Source: Collinsella aerofaciens (GTDB lineage Bacteria > Actinomycetota > Coriobacteriia > Coriobacteriales > Coriobacteriaceae). Taken from it: DNA of 21,012 bases. Position 1 is the first letter of the stretch. Each line of letters opens with the position of its first letter. Location of the stretch: the NCBI RefSeq assembly GCF_028206995.1, contig NZ_JAQLFL010000021.1, positions 1 to 21,012 on the forward strand, in the 5' to 3' direction. Made by a program: the position numbers and the translations under genes. Below the pieces are notes generated by a model. That model did not search any database. It was not told the DNA's origin and was given only the letters and a program-made list of their open reading frames with translations. This document shows positions 8,369 through 16,036 of this stretch, one piece after another.

Positions 8369-9476
8369 AAATAACTCCTAATAGCGCCGACGAATACGGA
8401 AAAAGATCGCAGCTGCCGCCATATACAAACGTAATGACAAAATAAAACACGAAAAATAAAAAGCCCAGAGTTCCAGTTAGAAACCGCTCTCTACCAAGGT
8501 TTTCAGATAAAAAGGGGTAAACCAAACCTGAAATGAAAAGAAAAGGGAAACTGAGTCGAATTAGCTCAGGACTGATGCTCGCAAATTGAGCGAATAAGGA
8601 AGAAATTATGCCACAGCTCGTATAAAAATTAAGTGTCCATCGATCAATGCTCGTGGTCAAACCCTTACTACCCAACATCCATATAGCAAGGCAAAATAGA
8701 AAATAAATAAGCATTGTGATATTAAATGAGCCCATTCCAGCGTGTTTGATCTGAAAGCTATATGACGACGTAAATAGAGACACAAGCTCCATTACATCCG
8801 GTCCAATCATAATAACACAAATAGCAAAAATGATAACGCCAACGCATGCAAGAAGTGCAACGGTCTTGTATGAACGTTCGTGTCTGCGGTTGAAGCATGA
8901 AATATAAATAATCCAAATTAAAAGTCCTATGATAGACATTTTGTGAAAGCCAACTGCAAGAGCCAAATAAACAATAGCGGGGACGCGCTTCTCACGGAAC
9001 AGCTCATAGAGCATCATGACGAGCATACTAGTAGCAAGACATTGCCTAATTATGTTTAACGTATAACCGAACACAACGAAACAAAGAAAGAAACCTACGA
9101 CAGGATACCCGCGAGGATACAACTTCCTAACAACTAAAATATAGGGAAGGAGAACGATGGCTTCACAAAGAAAAAGAACAGCGTGGAAATCACCAGTCAG
9201 TCTCCCCAGGATCCAGAAAAGAATTACGAATAGCGGCTCTTGATCTGAGCAAGCACCCATAGCACCTGTGAGCGAATAATACTGCGAGGCGTAAAAACAC
9301 CTGAGAGGATATGCCGAGGTATCGGTACCGACAGATGCATCGCGCAGCCCCGCCACCAAACAAAGGGGGAGAACCGCGATAACCGCTAGAAGAAAACTGA
9401 CGCGCTTATTAGGTATCTTTACCGAAAAATATAGCAATGCAATATGGGACACAAAGGCAATGAAATAGATTGGCAT
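8361..9476 (-). CDS. epsG: EpsG-family polysaccharide polymerase (Wzy role)
   Basis: A 371-residue integral membrane protein with about nine or ten hydrophobic segments. Near residue 45 it has the family signature AGLRDASVGTDTSAYPLRCF, matching the LRDxxVGTDTxxY pattern of EpsG-like proteins, which are thought to polymerise repeat units on the outer face of the membrane. A long loop before VLFLCEAIVLLPYI and the central SIIGLLIWIIYISCF helix also fit. With a flippase and an initiating transferase in the same operon, it supplies the missing polymerase. The start ATG at 9476 lies two bases after the stop of a small ORF and is preceded only by a weak GTAGAG-like site, so expression may depend on coupling to that ORF. 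The family call is confident; the polymerase role is by analogy. Confidence 0.85.
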   Translation of the reverse strand: MPIYFIAFVSHIALLYFSVKIPNKRVSFLLAVIAVLPLCLVAGLRDASVGTDTSAYPLRCFYASQYYSLTGAMGACSDQEPLFVILFWILGRLTGDFHAVLFLCEAIVLLPYILVVRKLYPRGYPVVGFFLCFVVFGYTLNIIRQCLATSMLVMMLYELFREKRVPAIVYLALAVGFHKMSIIGLLIWIIYISCFNRRHERSYKTVALLACVGVIIFAICVIMIGPDVMELVSLFTSSYSFQIKHAGMGSFNITMLIYFLFCLAIWMLGSKGLTTSIDRWTLNFYTSCGIISSLFAQFASISPELIRLSFPFLFISGLVYPFLSENLGRERFLTGTLGFLFFVFYFVITFVYGGSCDLFPYSSALLGVIYA

Positions 9477-9478
9477 CT

Positions 9479-9646
9479 CTACACCTGCTTTGCATATCGT
9501 TTGTAAACCGTCGATTTACCTCCGGTCGAAACCACGTCGAAAACACCAACACAGCAGTTAAACACATCTTGAAAATAGATGTTATACAAAAAGCTGCCAT
9601 GGCATTCAGTAACGTTAAACAGATGCGCGCTAATAGAAAAACTCAC
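9479..9646 (-). CDS. Small ORF, 55 codons, unrecognised
   Basis: A GTG at 9646 opens a 55-codon frame that ends two bases before the EpsG ATG (TAG, AG, ATG). AAAAGG stands eight bases before the GTG, and the start is 24 bases after the preceding glycosyltransferase stop, so the ORF fills the inter-gene gap almost exactly. The product (starts VSFSISAHLFNV, contains NCCVGVFDVVSTGG, ends KRYAKQV) has no signal peptide or clear transmembrane helix, and I do not recognise a family. It may be a leader whose translation carries ribosomes into epsG, a small protein, or a fragment of a lost gene. The support is position, ribosome binding site and stop-start coupling, not homology. Confidence 0.4.
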   Translation of the reverse strand: MSFSISAHLFNVTECHGSFLYNIYFQDVFNCCVGVFDVVSTGGKSTVYKRYAKQV

Positions 9647-9670
9647 CTTATCAACCTTTTATCACGGGAG

Positions 9671-10663
9671 TTACCCGATAGCCTTACCAGAAATTGCAGC
9701 ATATAACGCATAGAAAGCGTTATGAACCCTAGGAGAGATAGAAAAGAGAGCACAGCGTAACCTCCATTTTGAACAAGCATATGGGTTCCTCGACGCCCTC
9801 CAGGCAAGCCCTCGAGCATTCCTCAAATATTTCTGGGCGTCAGCCTTACTATCAAATCCGTCCGGATCAACCCTCATTGCAACGCGGAGCGTACAGAATG
9901 ATTGAAAACACTCAAACTCGCCCTGAAATTCAGACCCGGCAAATCGTCGAACAGTCTCAATAGTCCTGTCCATGTCTTTAGCATGCTTGGAACCCTGCTT
10001 TCTGAGCGTTGTAATGGAACCAGGTCTCGTCACGTATGCATAAAAGCACGCATCAGAGAATGCAACCTTTTGAATTTTGGAACAAATTTTAGCAATTACG
10101 CCCATGTCTTCGAAGAGCTGCCCCTCAGGAAAGACAAGGTCGTTAATAAGAGATCGTTCAAAGAGCTTTCCGCACGCAGAGCCGCTCTCACCGCTTAATA
10201 AAAGTAATTTTCGTAAATGCTCAATTCCAGATTCAACATGGAATTCTACATTCTGCCCCATCTTATAGTTATCAAGAACAGGCGTCTTCGCAAAGGAGCC
10301 GATAACGAGCGAAACTTGATACTTGTCAGCCGCTTCGACCATCAACTCAACAGTTCGCGAATCAATCAAATCGTCCCCATCAACATACATGACATAATCG
10401 CCGTGGCACCTTTGAGTACCAAAGTTACGAGCAGAAGAAAGACCGCCGTTTTCCTTATGCAAAATCTTAAATCGCGTGTCTGATCCAACGGCATCTTCAA
10501 TAAGATCAATAGTATTATCAGTACATCCATCATCCACAATAATATATTCGATATTCGAATAAGTCTGACCAAGCAATGAGTTTACGCAAGGAAGCGCGAA
10601 CATACCCACGTTGTACATGGGGACAATGACACTAACCAGAGGCTTAGCAACATCAGAAGCCAT
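9671..10663 (-). CDS. Family 2 glycosyltransferase
   Basis: A 330-residue GT-A fold glycosyltransferase. From the ATG at 10663, the domain begins at residue 9 (LVSVIVPMYNVGMFALPCVNSLL), with DDG at 44-46, ENGGLSSARNFG at 71-82 and the metal-binding DGDD at 95-98; a QLFEDMG motif near residue 180 provides the probable catalytic acids. I chose this ATG over a TTG eight codons upstream because AGGAGG lies just before it and the longer form overlaps the previous gene. It follows the stop of the preceding glycosyltransferase by four bases. After it comes the small ORF and the EpsG-type gene. The sugar transferred is unknown. Confidence 0.9.
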   Translation of the reverse strand: MASDVAKPLVSVIVPMYNVGMFALPCVNSLLGQTYSNIEYIIVDDGCTDNTIDLIEDAVGSDTRFKILHKENGGLSSARNFGTQRCHGDYVMYVDGDDLIDSRTVELMVEAADKYQVSLVIGSFAKTPVLDNYKMGQNVEFHVESGIEHLRKLLLLSGESGSACGKLFERSLINDLVFPEGQLFEDMGVIAKICSKIQKVAFSDACFYAYVTRPGSITTLRKQGSKHAKDMDRTIETVRRFAGSEFQGEFECFQSFCTLRVAMRVDPDGFDSKADAQKYLRNARGLAWRASRNPYACSKWRLRCALFSISPRVHNAFYALYAAISGKAIG

Positions 10664-10667
10664 ATAT

Positions 10668-11501
10668 CTAAGACCTCCTGAGAACAAAACGATATATCAA
10701 CGCTCTAACGGAATTTGGCATCAGACAGACGACGGCATGCGGTAAATAAGAACAGATATAATCGCATTTTGTGAAATAGCCACGCTCAACTTGAGCACGC
10801 TTAAATGCTTTAGCGTACTTAAGATACTGCGAGCCCCCCCTGCGAGCATAGAAATCCCCACTAACGCGCATCGCAACAAGCGGTTCCTTCAGGTTATCCG
10901 CCTTGCAGCCACATGCGAGCATCCTGTTAAAAAGGTCCCAATCCTCAAAGTAGAGAAAATCGGAACTGTAGTTACCAGCCTCCATGACTTTCGACTTTCT
11001 AAACGTCATAGGAGGATGACGAAAGGGATTTCGCCTTTTGGAATAAGAACGTATAGCGTCGATGCCCTTGGGAAGATCTGTGGCCGCAACAGGTTCATTG
11101 GGAGTCGTGACGAATTCGATAACATCGCTTCCGACCATATCGAGACCACTATCAATAGCGGCAAGCTGTTTCTCCATACGATCCGGACGAGCTATATCAT
11201 CAGTGTCCATGCGTGCAACAATTTCGTTAGAGCAAGCAAGGATGCCTTGGCGCAGTGCATACCCAAGTCCATGGTTTTTTTCATACGAAACAAAATTGAA
11301 CAGTCCGGGATGCAGGAAGTCATAATCTTGGAGCACGTCTTCAAGCTCATGCGTAAGCGGACCATCCTTGACCATGACGATCTCGGCAGGAGAAACCGTT
11401 TGATTCAGCATGCTGTCTAAAGCTTGAATTAAAAAGGCAGGATTTTCTTTTTTGTAAATGCTCATCAACACACTGTAAGAAGAAGAAAAGTTTGTCTGCA
11501 T
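10668..11501 (-). CDS. Family 2 glycosyltransferase (AmsE-like)
   Basis: A 277-residue GT2 protein of the shorter type resembling amylovoran AmsE and related capsule transferases. Visible motifs are SVLMSIYKKENPAFLIQALDSML (9-32), the acid in VKDGP (44-48), NHGLGYALRQGIL (76-88), the metal-binding DTDDIARPDRM (99-109) and FEDWDLFNRML (185-195), carrying the likely catalytic base. Its ATG directly abuts the TAG of the sugar transferase gene with no gap, which suggests coupled translation. As the first extension enzyme after the initiating transferase, it probably adds the second sugar, but gene order is only a weak guide to the order of action. Confidence 0.9.
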   Translation of the reverse strand: MQTNFSSSYSVLMSIYKKENPAFLIQALDSMLNQTVSPAEIVMVKDGPLTHELEDVLQDYDFLHPGLFNFVSYEKNHGLGYALRQGILACSNEIVARMDTDDIARPDRMEKQLAAIDSGLDMVGSDVIEFVTTPNEPVAATDLPKGIDAIRSYSKRRNPFRHPPMTFRKSKVMEAGNYSSDFLYFEDWDLFNRMLACGCKADNLKEPLVAMRVSGDFYARRGGSQYLKYAKAFKRAQVERGYFTKCDYICSYLPHAVVCLMPNSVRALIYRFVLRRS

Positions 11502-12188
11502 CTATCGTCCCGTTCTCTTCTTTCCAAACATGGCACCAAAAGTGCCAGTAAAGCACTTCCAATCCATCGCAAAACAACGGTTTTGGACATAGCGAAGCTC
11601 AATCTTCTGGCGCAGGCCGCTCTCGAAGGTTGCCTCGTTACGATCGGTTGCCTGCCACAGACCAGTAATACCGGGCTGAACAGAGAGCAGCTCAGCCTTT
11701 TCCTCGTCGGAAAAGTGCTGTTCAAGCTCATCCCTTGTAATGGGACGCGGTCCAATAACGGAAAGATCGCCGTTAAGCACGTTCAGGAACTGAGGCATCT
11801 CGTCGATAGAGCACTTACGAATAAACTGACCAATCTTGGTAATACGAGGGTCATCGTCAACCTTGCGTTCGACTTCCCACTGATGTAGCTGCTCGGGACT
11901 CAGATACTTCTGTACATCGCCAGCATCGGCGACCATACTACGAAGCTTAATAATCTTGATAGTCCTTCCGCCTCTGCCGACGCGCTCTTGCGTATACATG
12001 GGGCTGCCGGGCGATTCGAGACTAATGAGCACGCACACGATGGCGATAGGAATAAGCAGCAGTACGCTCATCAAAAGACTGAACACCAGATCAAACAGCC
12101 TCTTAATAAAGCGGTAACCAAGCGTACCGCTCGGCTTAATCTCTTTAATAGCTAGTGCATCCCCCATTGATGCACAGCTCTCTGTCAT
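11502..12188 (-). CDS. Initiating undecaprenyl-phosphate sugar-1-phosphate transferase
   Basis: A 228-residue member of the bacterial sugar transferase family (the C-terminal domain of WcaJ/WbaP-type proteins), which starts the repeat unit by moving a sugar-1-phosphate from a UDP-sugar to undecaprenyl phosphate. One hydrophobic helix at about 31-56 is followed by ESPGSPMYTQERVGRGG (58-74), the FRSM-like KLRSM (81-85), and the catalytic SIDEMPQFLNVLNGDLSVIG (D129, E130). The C-terminus has PGITGLWQ. The start is uncertain: ATG 12188 has AAGGA almost touching it; ATG 12167 and upstream GTG/TTG codons are possible; the frame reaches a TTG at 12311 that would overlap loaP by 23 bases. The ~100 bases before 12188 show no other gene. 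The sugar is not predictable from this sequence. Confidence 0.88.
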   Translation of the reverse strand: MTESCASMGDALAIKEIKPSGTLGYRFIKRLFDLVFSLLMSVLLLIPIAIVCVLISLESPGSPMYTQERVGRGGRTIKIIKLRSMVADAGDVQKYLSPEQLHQWEVERKVDDDPRITKIGQFIRKCSIDEMPQFLNVLNGDLSVIGPRPITRDELEQHFSDEEKAELLSVQPGITGLWQATDRNEATFESGLRQKIELRYVQNRCFAMDWKCFTGTFGAMFGKKRTGR

Positions 12189-12288
12189 TTCCTTAGCAGC
12201 CACAGTCAAACTTACGTCCCCGTTCCCCAGGGATCCCCCAATCGGTAAATACAAAAAAGCGTACGAACAGCCGGTACAACGTCTCCCT

Positions 12289-12879
12289 TTACGTTTTGCT
12301 GGGAACGTCAAGCGGTAGCAGCTCCCTAAAAGCGGAGTCGCCTTCGCCCACGTCCACCAGGCACCAGCGCTTATGACGGTCGATCTTCTTTACACGGGCC
12401 TCTTGCCCCACTAAGGGCCCTTGCTCTATGTGCAGCACGCCGTCTTCTATGCGCGCGACGCTGTTGCGCACCACGCCGTCATCGTCCAGTATGCTGCGGT
12501 ACCAGTCCTGTACATCGTCCGGCATGGGCATGTACGCCCGCTCCCTACTGCCGGCGATGCGACAGCCAAAGCTCAGCTGGGCCAAAGCCCTATCAAGCGC
12601 GGCGGCATCGTGCGTAGCGACGAAGAAATATTCCTTGTACATGGGTTTGGTCTGGAGCGACCAGGCACCGTCCCGCTTAAACCAGAACTCCTTTTGCATT
12701 ACAAAGGCGTCTTTCATAAGCTCGTGCGAGATAATGCAGCGGACCTTTTCGCAGGTCTCGCGCTCTTTTCCATTGGGGGTGTGGACCAGATACCAGCGGA
12801 CGCGACCGTGCTGGCTGTTGGTGGTGACGCCGTTAAATGCGCCTGGCAGCCGCTCTTGGCGCCGTGCCGTCTGTTCCAT
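12289..12879 (-). CDS. loaP: LoaP-type NusG paralogue, processive antiterminator
   Basis: A 196-residue specialised NusG paralogue and the first gene of the polysaccharide operon. The NGN domain begins about residue 28 (WYLVHTPNGKERETCEKV) and extends to about 118; a KOW motif lies near 154-178 (GPLVGQEARVKKIDRHKRWCLVDV). Family knowledge: LoaP and the Bacteroides UpxY proteins bind RNA polymerase on specific long polysaccharide or antibiotic operons and help it pass terminators. The ATG at 12879 was chosen because a G8 run preceded by AGA forms its ribosome binding site; the frame extends 29 codons upstream into Arg/Ala-rich sequence not typical of the family. The predicted target is its own ~10.8 kb operon, recruited through the leader RNA. 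Assignment to LoaP rather than another NusG paralogue rests on context and recalled similarity. Confidence 0.82.
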   Translation of the reverse strand: MEQTARRQERLPGAFNGVTTNSQHGRVRWYLVHTPNGKERETCEKVRCIISHELMKDAFVMQKEFWFKRDGAWSLQTKPMYKEYFFVATHDAAALDRALAQLSFGCRIAGSRERAYMPMPDDVQDWYRSILDDDGVVRNSVARIEDGVLHIEQGPLVGQEARVKKIDRHKRWCLVDVGEGDSAFRELLPLDVPSKT

Positions 12880-12880
12880 G

Positions 12881-12888
12881 CCCCCCCC
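12881..12888 (-). promoter_or_regulatory. G8 homopolymer ribosome binding site of loaP
   Basis: Eight G residues on the minus strand, preceded by AGA, end one base before the loaP ATG. The 5' part of the run is the only Shine-Dalgarno-like sequence at a workable distance. A similar G9 run serves the last gene of the operon. Confidence 0.5.
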
Positions 12889-12968
12889 TCTTTTGGCTTT
12901 GCGATGCACACGAAATGCAGGGGCGTTTAGAACAGGCTTCTCGCTCGCAGCTAGGCGCAGTCGCAAAA

Positions 12969-12983
12969 GTACAGGTTTTTGTA
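12969..12983 (+). repeat. Inverted repeat arm, loaP-proximal
   Basis: GTACAGGTTTTTGTA, exactly the reverse complement of 13076-13090. Inside the arm TACA and TGTA form a short dyad around the six-base core GGTTTT, the shape of a tyrosine recombinase crossover site or of a dimeric repressor operator. Confidence 0.85.
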
Positions 12984-12996
12984 GAGGGGTATGGAG

Positions 12997-13017
12997 ATGT
13001 ACCTACTAGCAGTACAT
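12997..13017. repeat. Internal palindrome ATGTAC-N9-GTACAT
   Basis: Six-base perfect inverted halves separated by nine bases lie within the putative invertible segment. They share the GTAC core with both outer arms, giving four GTAC-centred half-sites in about 120 bases. The palindrome could be a regulator operator or an accessory recombinase site, or a leader RNA hairpin when transcribed toward loaP. Confidence 0.5.
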
Positions 13018-13053
13018 TTTGCGTAATCTGGGCAAACGCCGATTAATTGCTTG

Positions 13054-13059
13054 TATAAT
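13054..13059 (+). promoter_or_regulatory. Perfect -10 hexamer TATAAT pointing away from the operon
   Basis: TATAAT on the + strand inside the inverted-repeat-bounded segment. No good -35 is present at 16-18 bases upstream, so it is at most a partial promoter in the present orientation. Any transcript would meet the terminator hairpin at 13107. Confidence 0.4.
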
Positions 13060-13075
13060 GTCGTCTGTCGAAAGA

Positions 13076-13090
13076 TACAAAAACCTGTAC
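13076..13090 (-). repeat. Inverted repeat arm, thrS-proximal
   Basis: TACAAAAACCTGTAC, the perfect reverse complement of 12969-12983. Beyond the arm both sides also have A/T runs (AAAA and TTTTT), so the similarity extends imperfectly outward but stops inward. Confidence 0.85.
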
Positions 13091-13102
13091 CTTTTTGTGC
13101 AA

Positions 13103-13134
13103 CAAAAAAAGCCGCTCAACCAGCGGCTTTTCTT
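13103..13134. terminator. Bidirectional intrinsic terminator between thrS and the polysaccharide operon
   Basis: GCCGCT, a five-base loop and AGCGGC (13109-13125) form a stable stem flanked by seven A residues on one side and TTTTCTTATTT on the other. It can stop transcription in both directions. It keeps thrS read-through out of the polysaccharide operon and would also stop + strand transcripts from the putative invertible segment. Confidence 0.85.
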
Positions 13135-13145
13135 ATTTCGGCATG

Positions 13146-13180
13146 AAAAAGGCGACCGCCCTTTGTGGACGGTCGCCTAT
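13146..13180 (-). terminator. Intrinsic terminator of thrS
   Basis: An 8 bp stem GGCGACCG/CGGTCGCC (13151-13158 with 13170-13177) and an 11-base loop, followed on the minus strand by TTTTT. It begins about 25 bases after the thrS stop. With the hairpin at 13109-13125 it forms a tandem pair. Confidence 0.88.
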
Positions 13181-13202
13181 GTTAATTGTTGTGAAGTTTG
13201 CC

Positions 13203-14966
<1,764 letters not shown>

Positions 14967-14992
14967 GGGTATGTTTTCTCCTCTCGGATGCC

Positions 14993-15037
14993 TGATGCAA
15001 GTGTGTGTGATGCGCTCGGCGTTTTTGACTTGCATCA
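14993..15037 (-). promoter_or_regulatory. Inverted repeat in the thrS leader
   Basis: TGATGCAAG (14993-15001) and CTTGCATCA (15029-15037) are perfect 9 bp inverted repeats 27 bases apart. They span from the -10 edge to just before the thrS ribosome binding site, so the arms could be a DNA operator or a leader hairpin. E. coli ThrRS represses its own mRNA through leader stem-loops; whether this one works that way is a guess. Confidence 0.45.
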
Positions 15038-15064
15038 TTATAGGCAGGTTGCCTTGGTATACAA
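15037..15064 (-). promoter_or_regulatory. thrS promoter
   Basis: On the minus strand TTGTAT (15059-15064), a 16-base spacer and a perfect TATAAT (15037-15042) lie about 70 bases before the thrS ATG. The leader is too short for a T-box riboswitch. Confidence 0.65.
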
Positions 15065-15065
15065 G

Positions 15066-15096
15066 CGCCCGCCGCACCTTAATGGCACGGCGGGCG
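15066..15096. terminator. GC-rich hairpin between the zinc-ribbon gene and thrS
   Basis: CGCCCGCCG and CGGCGGGCG form a 9 bp stem around a 13-base loop. The + strand side is followed by ATTTTCT, a modest T-tract; the minus side lacks one. On position it should end the zinc-ribbon transcript, but as a minus-strand intrinsic terminator it is weak. It abuts the thrS -35. Confidence 0.5.
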
Positions 15097-15199
15097 ATTT
15101 TCTACGCATGCTTCATCGTGTGGGCGGGGCGCGGGGTGCGCGTGGCTTGCGCGGGACGCACGGTACCCGTGGCTTGCGGCCGGCCAGGCGATGGATGCG

Positions 15200-15631
15200 T
15201 TACTGGATGCGAGTTCGGCAGTAGGGGCAGACCTTCCAGTGCGCATCGAGCGGGCGATGGCAGCTGGGGCACACGTTGCGAACCTGGGTATCGCACACCG
15301 GGCAGACGACGAAGTCCTTCTCGATGGGCGCGCCGCACTGCGGGCAGGTGCCGTACTGGGCAAGCTGGCGCTCGCGCAGGGCCATGTCCAGCTCCTGCTC
15401 CTCGCGGTCGGACGCGTAGGAGTGCGGACGCAGGACCAGGTAGGCAATGAGGCCTACAAACGGGATGAGGGCGATGATGCCCCATGCCACGTAGGCGCTG
15501 GCGCCGCGGCGGCGAGCGTCGATGAACACATAGACGACCGACAGCACGTACAGGGCGATGATAAAGCCAACAAAGGCATAGACGACGCCCATGAGCTGCG
15601 GCGACATGAGCTCGGAGATGTACTTGGACAT
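15200..15631 (-). CDS. Small membrane protein with double zinc ribbon
   Basis: A 143-residue protein. Two hydrophobic helices (about 8-32 and 45-66), the second reading GIIALIPFVGLIAYLVLRP, resemble the PLDc_N/phospholipase D N-terminal-like membrane hairpin. A charged linker follows, then a C-terminal pair of zinc ribbons with four CxxC knuckles: CPQC, CPVC, CPSC and CPYC. The start ATG at 15631 has AAAGG eight bases upstream; a frame extension of 15 codons has no ribosome binding site. Zinc-ribbon tails on small membrane proteins are common in Actinobacteria and usually of unknown role. The gene stands alone upstream of thrS on the same strand, separated by a hairpin and the thrS promoter. 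Confidence 0.8.
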   Translation of the reverse strand: MSKYISELMSPQLMGVVYAFVGFIIALYVLSVVYVFIDARRRGASAYVAWGIIALIPFVGLIAYLVLRPHSYASDREEQELDMALRERQLAQYGTCPQCGAPIEKDFVVCPVCDTQVRNVCPSCHRPLDAHWKVCPYCRTRIQ

Positions 15632-15730
15632 TACGGATACCTTTCGGAATATTAACAGTCCGGTCAAGTTTACCACGGGGTTTGTTTATATGGGACCACG
15701 GCCGGGTACGGGGCCGGCGCGGACACAAAC

Positions 15731-15867
15731 ATCTCAATCTGTAACAGCTGGGAGCGGAATCCGGGTCTAGATGTTACAGATCGAGACACAGGGGTCCCTC
15801 CCCGACTTCAATCTCGATCTGTAACATCTTGAACCCAAATCCTCGTCTAACTGTTACAGATCGAGAC
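15731..15867. repeat. Two tandem copies of a 57 bp palindromic repeat unit
   Basis: Four 17-base blocks occur in alternating orientation: ATCTCAATCTGTAACAG (15731-15747), its near reverse complement at 15771-15787, ATCTCGATCTGTAACAT (15811-15827) and the reverse complement type at 15851-15867. Each pair can fold into a hairpin with a 23-base loop, and the two 57 bp units repeat at an 80-base period. The loops share AATCC and GTCTA. The unit has the look of a dispersed REP/BIME-like element or paired operators. It lies in the ~400-base gap (15632-16036) between the divergent zinc-ribbon and redox genes, where I see no ORF I would call. Confidence 0.75.
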
Positions 15868-16004
15868 GAACGGTTGCCGTAGTTGTCGGCAGACGAGGTT
15901 GTCGACGTTGCCGGGTCTCCCCTCGTCTGCCGTTGGCGGGTGTTGCGGGGCTGTTCGCCGCATTGCCGCCGCACTGGGGGTGTGCGGACCGTAGGATAGT
16001 CTTA

Positions 16005-16019
16005 TTGACGGCCTGTCAA
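16005..16019 (+). promoter_or_regulatory. Possible operator TTGAC-N5-GTCAA before the redox operon
   Basis: A perfect 5 bp dyad with a five-base spacer lies 17 bases upstream of the GTG start, just downstream of a -10-like TAGGAT (15992-15997). No convincing -35 was found. The shape is like that of Crp/FNR-family half-sites, but the bases differ from the FNR consensus. A bound dimer here would cover the likely transcription start. Confidence 0.3.
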
Positions 16020-16036
16020 CTCGTCTGGGAGACACT

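Larger units (their letters stand above)
12969..13090 (-). promoter_or_regulatory. Putative invertible promoter segment for the polysaccharide operon
   Basis: A 92-base segment (12984-13075) is bounded by perfect 15 bp inverted repeats. It holds the likely control region of the loaP-led operon. On the + strand it carries a perfect TATAAT (13054-13059) pointing away from loaP into two terminators. On the - strand TTGTAT (13075-13080), a 17-base spacer and TATACA (13052-13057) form a weaker promoter pointing at loaP. Inversion would turn the perfect -10 toward loaP. The bounded segment, non-palindromic repeat core, downstream NusG paralogue and insulating terminators together suggest phase variation. 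No recombinase gene is in the window. The alternative is a fixed promoter between two operators. Confidence 0.5.

Noticed and set aside
12189..12288. Intrinsic terminator between loaP and the sugar transferase gene
   Set aside because: A T6 run follows GTAC...GTAC on the minus strand, but the stem is only four base pairs, too weak to call. It is kept as a region to test for LoaP action.
14993..15009. GTGTGTGT dinucleotide run near the thrS start as a slippage site
   Set aside because: Only about four repeat units, lying in the leader outside the coding frame; too short to be convincing.
14967..15080. T-box riboswitch upstream of thrS
   Set aside because: The promoter is only ~70 bases from the ATG; there is no room for a T-box and no terminator/antiterminator pair or T-box core was seen.
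15731..15867. CRISPR array
   Set aside because: The repeated blocks alternate in orientation and pair as hairpins, the spacing is not that of direct repeats and spacers, and no cas gene is present.
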